From Owenia fusiformis (taxonomy: Eukaryota; Annelida; Polychaeta; Sabellida; Oweniidae), in NCBI GenBank assembly GCA_903813345.2, contig CAIIXF020000005.1, forward strand, positions 16,745,375-16,809,374: a DNA stretch of 64,000 bases, given 5' to 3'. Numbering within the stretch: position 1 is the first letter of the stretch; every line of letters starts with the position of its first letter. The position numbers were made by a program, and so were the translations under genes. Below are positions 62,195 to 64,000 of this stretch, one piece after another. A model generated the notes under the pieces. That model worked only from the letters and a program-made list of their open reading frames with translations, was not told where the DNA came from and did not search any database.

Positions 62195-64000
62195 CTGGAA
62201 AACATGAGATAAGATGAAATTAATGATAAATAAGTTAAAGCAGATATGAAATGGTATTTTTGACCTAAAGGAATCAATATAATTTTTTGATAAATGTATT
62301 CGGACATGTTTTCTCATCAGTATTGTGAAAATTATTTTACTCTAATGATCGTTATAGCTGCTTAATAAGCAATATTCAAATAGGTTGTGACCTTATTGGC
62401 CCCCACGTGATCTCTCACTGGTCCCCACTGGCCCGTTTTGGTCCATTAAATCATGACGTCATAAAACCAAGATGTTTTGTTATTTGTTTACACAACAATC
62501 ATATGGTTGCCGTGACGTCGTGATTACCAAGGAACCAATAAATTAAAACTATATATGATGTATGACGTTACTAATCACGTGGGGGCCAATCTGATTGATC
62601 AGTTATTTTTATTACGTTATTTATGACCATTGATAATTATATAACATTTATTTTATAATGGCTATCGCAAGAACTCTACATTGGGCTTACAATGAAGAAA
62701 ACTGCATTTTTGTCGCTGCAAGTTAGGAAAACCTATTTCAGTTGTCCTTTAAGTGTGAGAAAAGTTCAGCCAAATTGGAAGTATTTCGATATTCAATTAG
62801 GGTCAACCCATTGATTGAATGTATATTAAAGGCCCACTTTGCATATTTCCAATGTTTTGGGGTAAAATAAAGATTTACATTTGAATTTTATAGAATGTCC
62901 AATGCATTGATAAGAACCTTATCTTTCATTTGACACCAACAACAGCTCAAACAGACCACATAATTAATCAAAAAATATTTTCGATCTGTCAAGCTTTATA
63001 TATCAAGTTTTTATCAATGTCATTGAAAGTTGGCGATATAGTTTGTATTATGTGATAAATTCATTTTTATAGAAGTGTTGCCATCTTTTAAATCAGAAGT
63101 AATTTAAAACAAACACTTTGTTTAGCATGTACGTACACTACTAATAATCTCTGAACTTCAAATGCTTTTTTTCTATGTGAATTATTTTTTTCTTGGTTCA
63201 ATATTAAAGCTAATCAAACTTTGTTTCTTATTTGAGCGAGTGTGTGAGTAACATGTTTCAATGATTAATTATTTCTTTTTTCTTCTAAATTAAGTATAGT
63301 GGGCCTTTAAGTATACGAATAAATCTTCTTTTAAATATGACACTTTATCAAATAATGTTATTTCAGAAAAAGATAAGCCATATACAGGCTGTTAAATAAT
63401 TGCAGTCTCCCATGTTTATAATAATTTATTTCATATATCTTATAGATACAAAAGTTCATATGATGAAGTAGATTTCAACAATCAATCCTAGACAGGATAT
63501 GTTATATATCATATGACAGCTTTGTTGGAATCTGTTCCTTTTGAAACAATTACTTTTTGTTAATAGTAATTTACTAATTTATGCAATCAATAAATACTGG
63601 AAAAAATGGCTGTCCAAAGGCTGAAGAACTTTTAACCCTCTTACATGTGTATACTTGGAGAAAATATGACAAGTGGTTTTCCTGGTATCAGAATGAAAAA
63701 AATGCAGCATACCGCCAAAATCATGTTTATGATAACACCACCATCATGATGACTGTATCCCACCAGTGGTATAATAAAAATAAGGCAGTTGTTGTGGCTA
63801 TACATATATTGCAATTGTGTTTTAATATAACGAGTGATCTGATGTCAAAGGTCATTCACAAGAATTTACCTCTTCAAATTTCTATGGAAAATATTTTCCC
63901 CATTAGACTTGATCAAAAGTGCACCCTATCAATGACAGAACTATCTTATCAACTTTATGTCCAACAACACTGTATAAAGTTATGGGATCCTTATTCCAGA
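62195..64000. other. NAGK intron/right-edge sequence
   Basis: No upstream NAGK exon recognised. Contains the MITE at 62395-62590 and a core-module repeat at about 63600-63790 (GACAAGTGGTTTTCCTGGTA, then TATCCCACCAGTGGTATAAT). Confidence 0.55.
62395..62590. mobile_element. 196-bp MITE with perfect 17-bp ends
   Basis: ATTGGCCCCCACGTGAT at the left and its exact inverse at the right, with internal CATGACGTCAT / GTGACGTCGTGA symmetry. Non-coding. Confidence 0.9.

Noticed and set aside
63867-64000. Possible upstream NAGK exon ending at a GTAAAT donor
   Set aside because: No frame matches the expected NAGK segment before IKEKAELL and stops interrupt the candidates.

Overview
This is metazoan nuclear DNA: AT-rich, with short exons bounded by GT/AG introns and many small inverted-repeat transposons. 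The gene families and the repeat style suggest a marine invertebrate, perhaps a lophotrochozoan such as a mollusc, but nothing in the window proves the taxon. I rebuilt exons by eye from splice sites, reading phase and protein homology. Within each chain I assembled, every internal intron-exon junction keeps frame.

Layout, left to right. (1) About 164-8992, minus strand: extracellular part of a MET/RON-type receptor (Sema, one PSI, tandem IPT domains), cut off by the left window edge. (2) 17506-24534, plus strand: a single-pass membrane protein with a mucin-like GPPAST repeat, a collagen-like Gly-X-Y stretch and a transmembrane C-terminus. (3) 27066-48925, minus strand: an angiotensin-converting enzyme (peptidyl-dipeptidase A, M2 family) with THREE complete catalytic domains, about 1858 residues in 38 coding exon positions, ending in a transmembrane anchor. 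(4) 50818-56719, plus strand: ADP-ribosylhydrolase ARH3, complete, 6 exons, 361 residues. (5) 59197-62194, minus strand: the last four recognised exons of N-acetylglucosamine kinase, continuing past the right edge. The receptor and membrane protein genes are head-to-head, as are ACE and ARH3; the membrane protein and ACE genes, and ARH3 and NAGK, are tail-to-tail.

The most interesting structure is in the middle ACE domain. Two adjacent 101-bp exon copies (37642-37742 and 37502-37602) have identical phases, are separated by only 39 bp and would shift the reading frame if joined. This is the architecture of mutually exclusive exons. They exchange Val for Lys beside the glutamine that, by alignment to human ACE, holds the substrate C-terminus. 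The window may therefore hold a three-domain peptidase whose central domain has a splice-switchable pocket.

Introns and spacers are full of non-autonomous DNA transposons: hAT-like with a perfect 8-bp duplication, TA-flanked mariner-like families, large palindromes and nested insertions. One 78-bp element inserted so that its 9-bp target duplication coincides with the first nine bases of an ACE intron. Elsewhere I see nothing codable in the long spacers.
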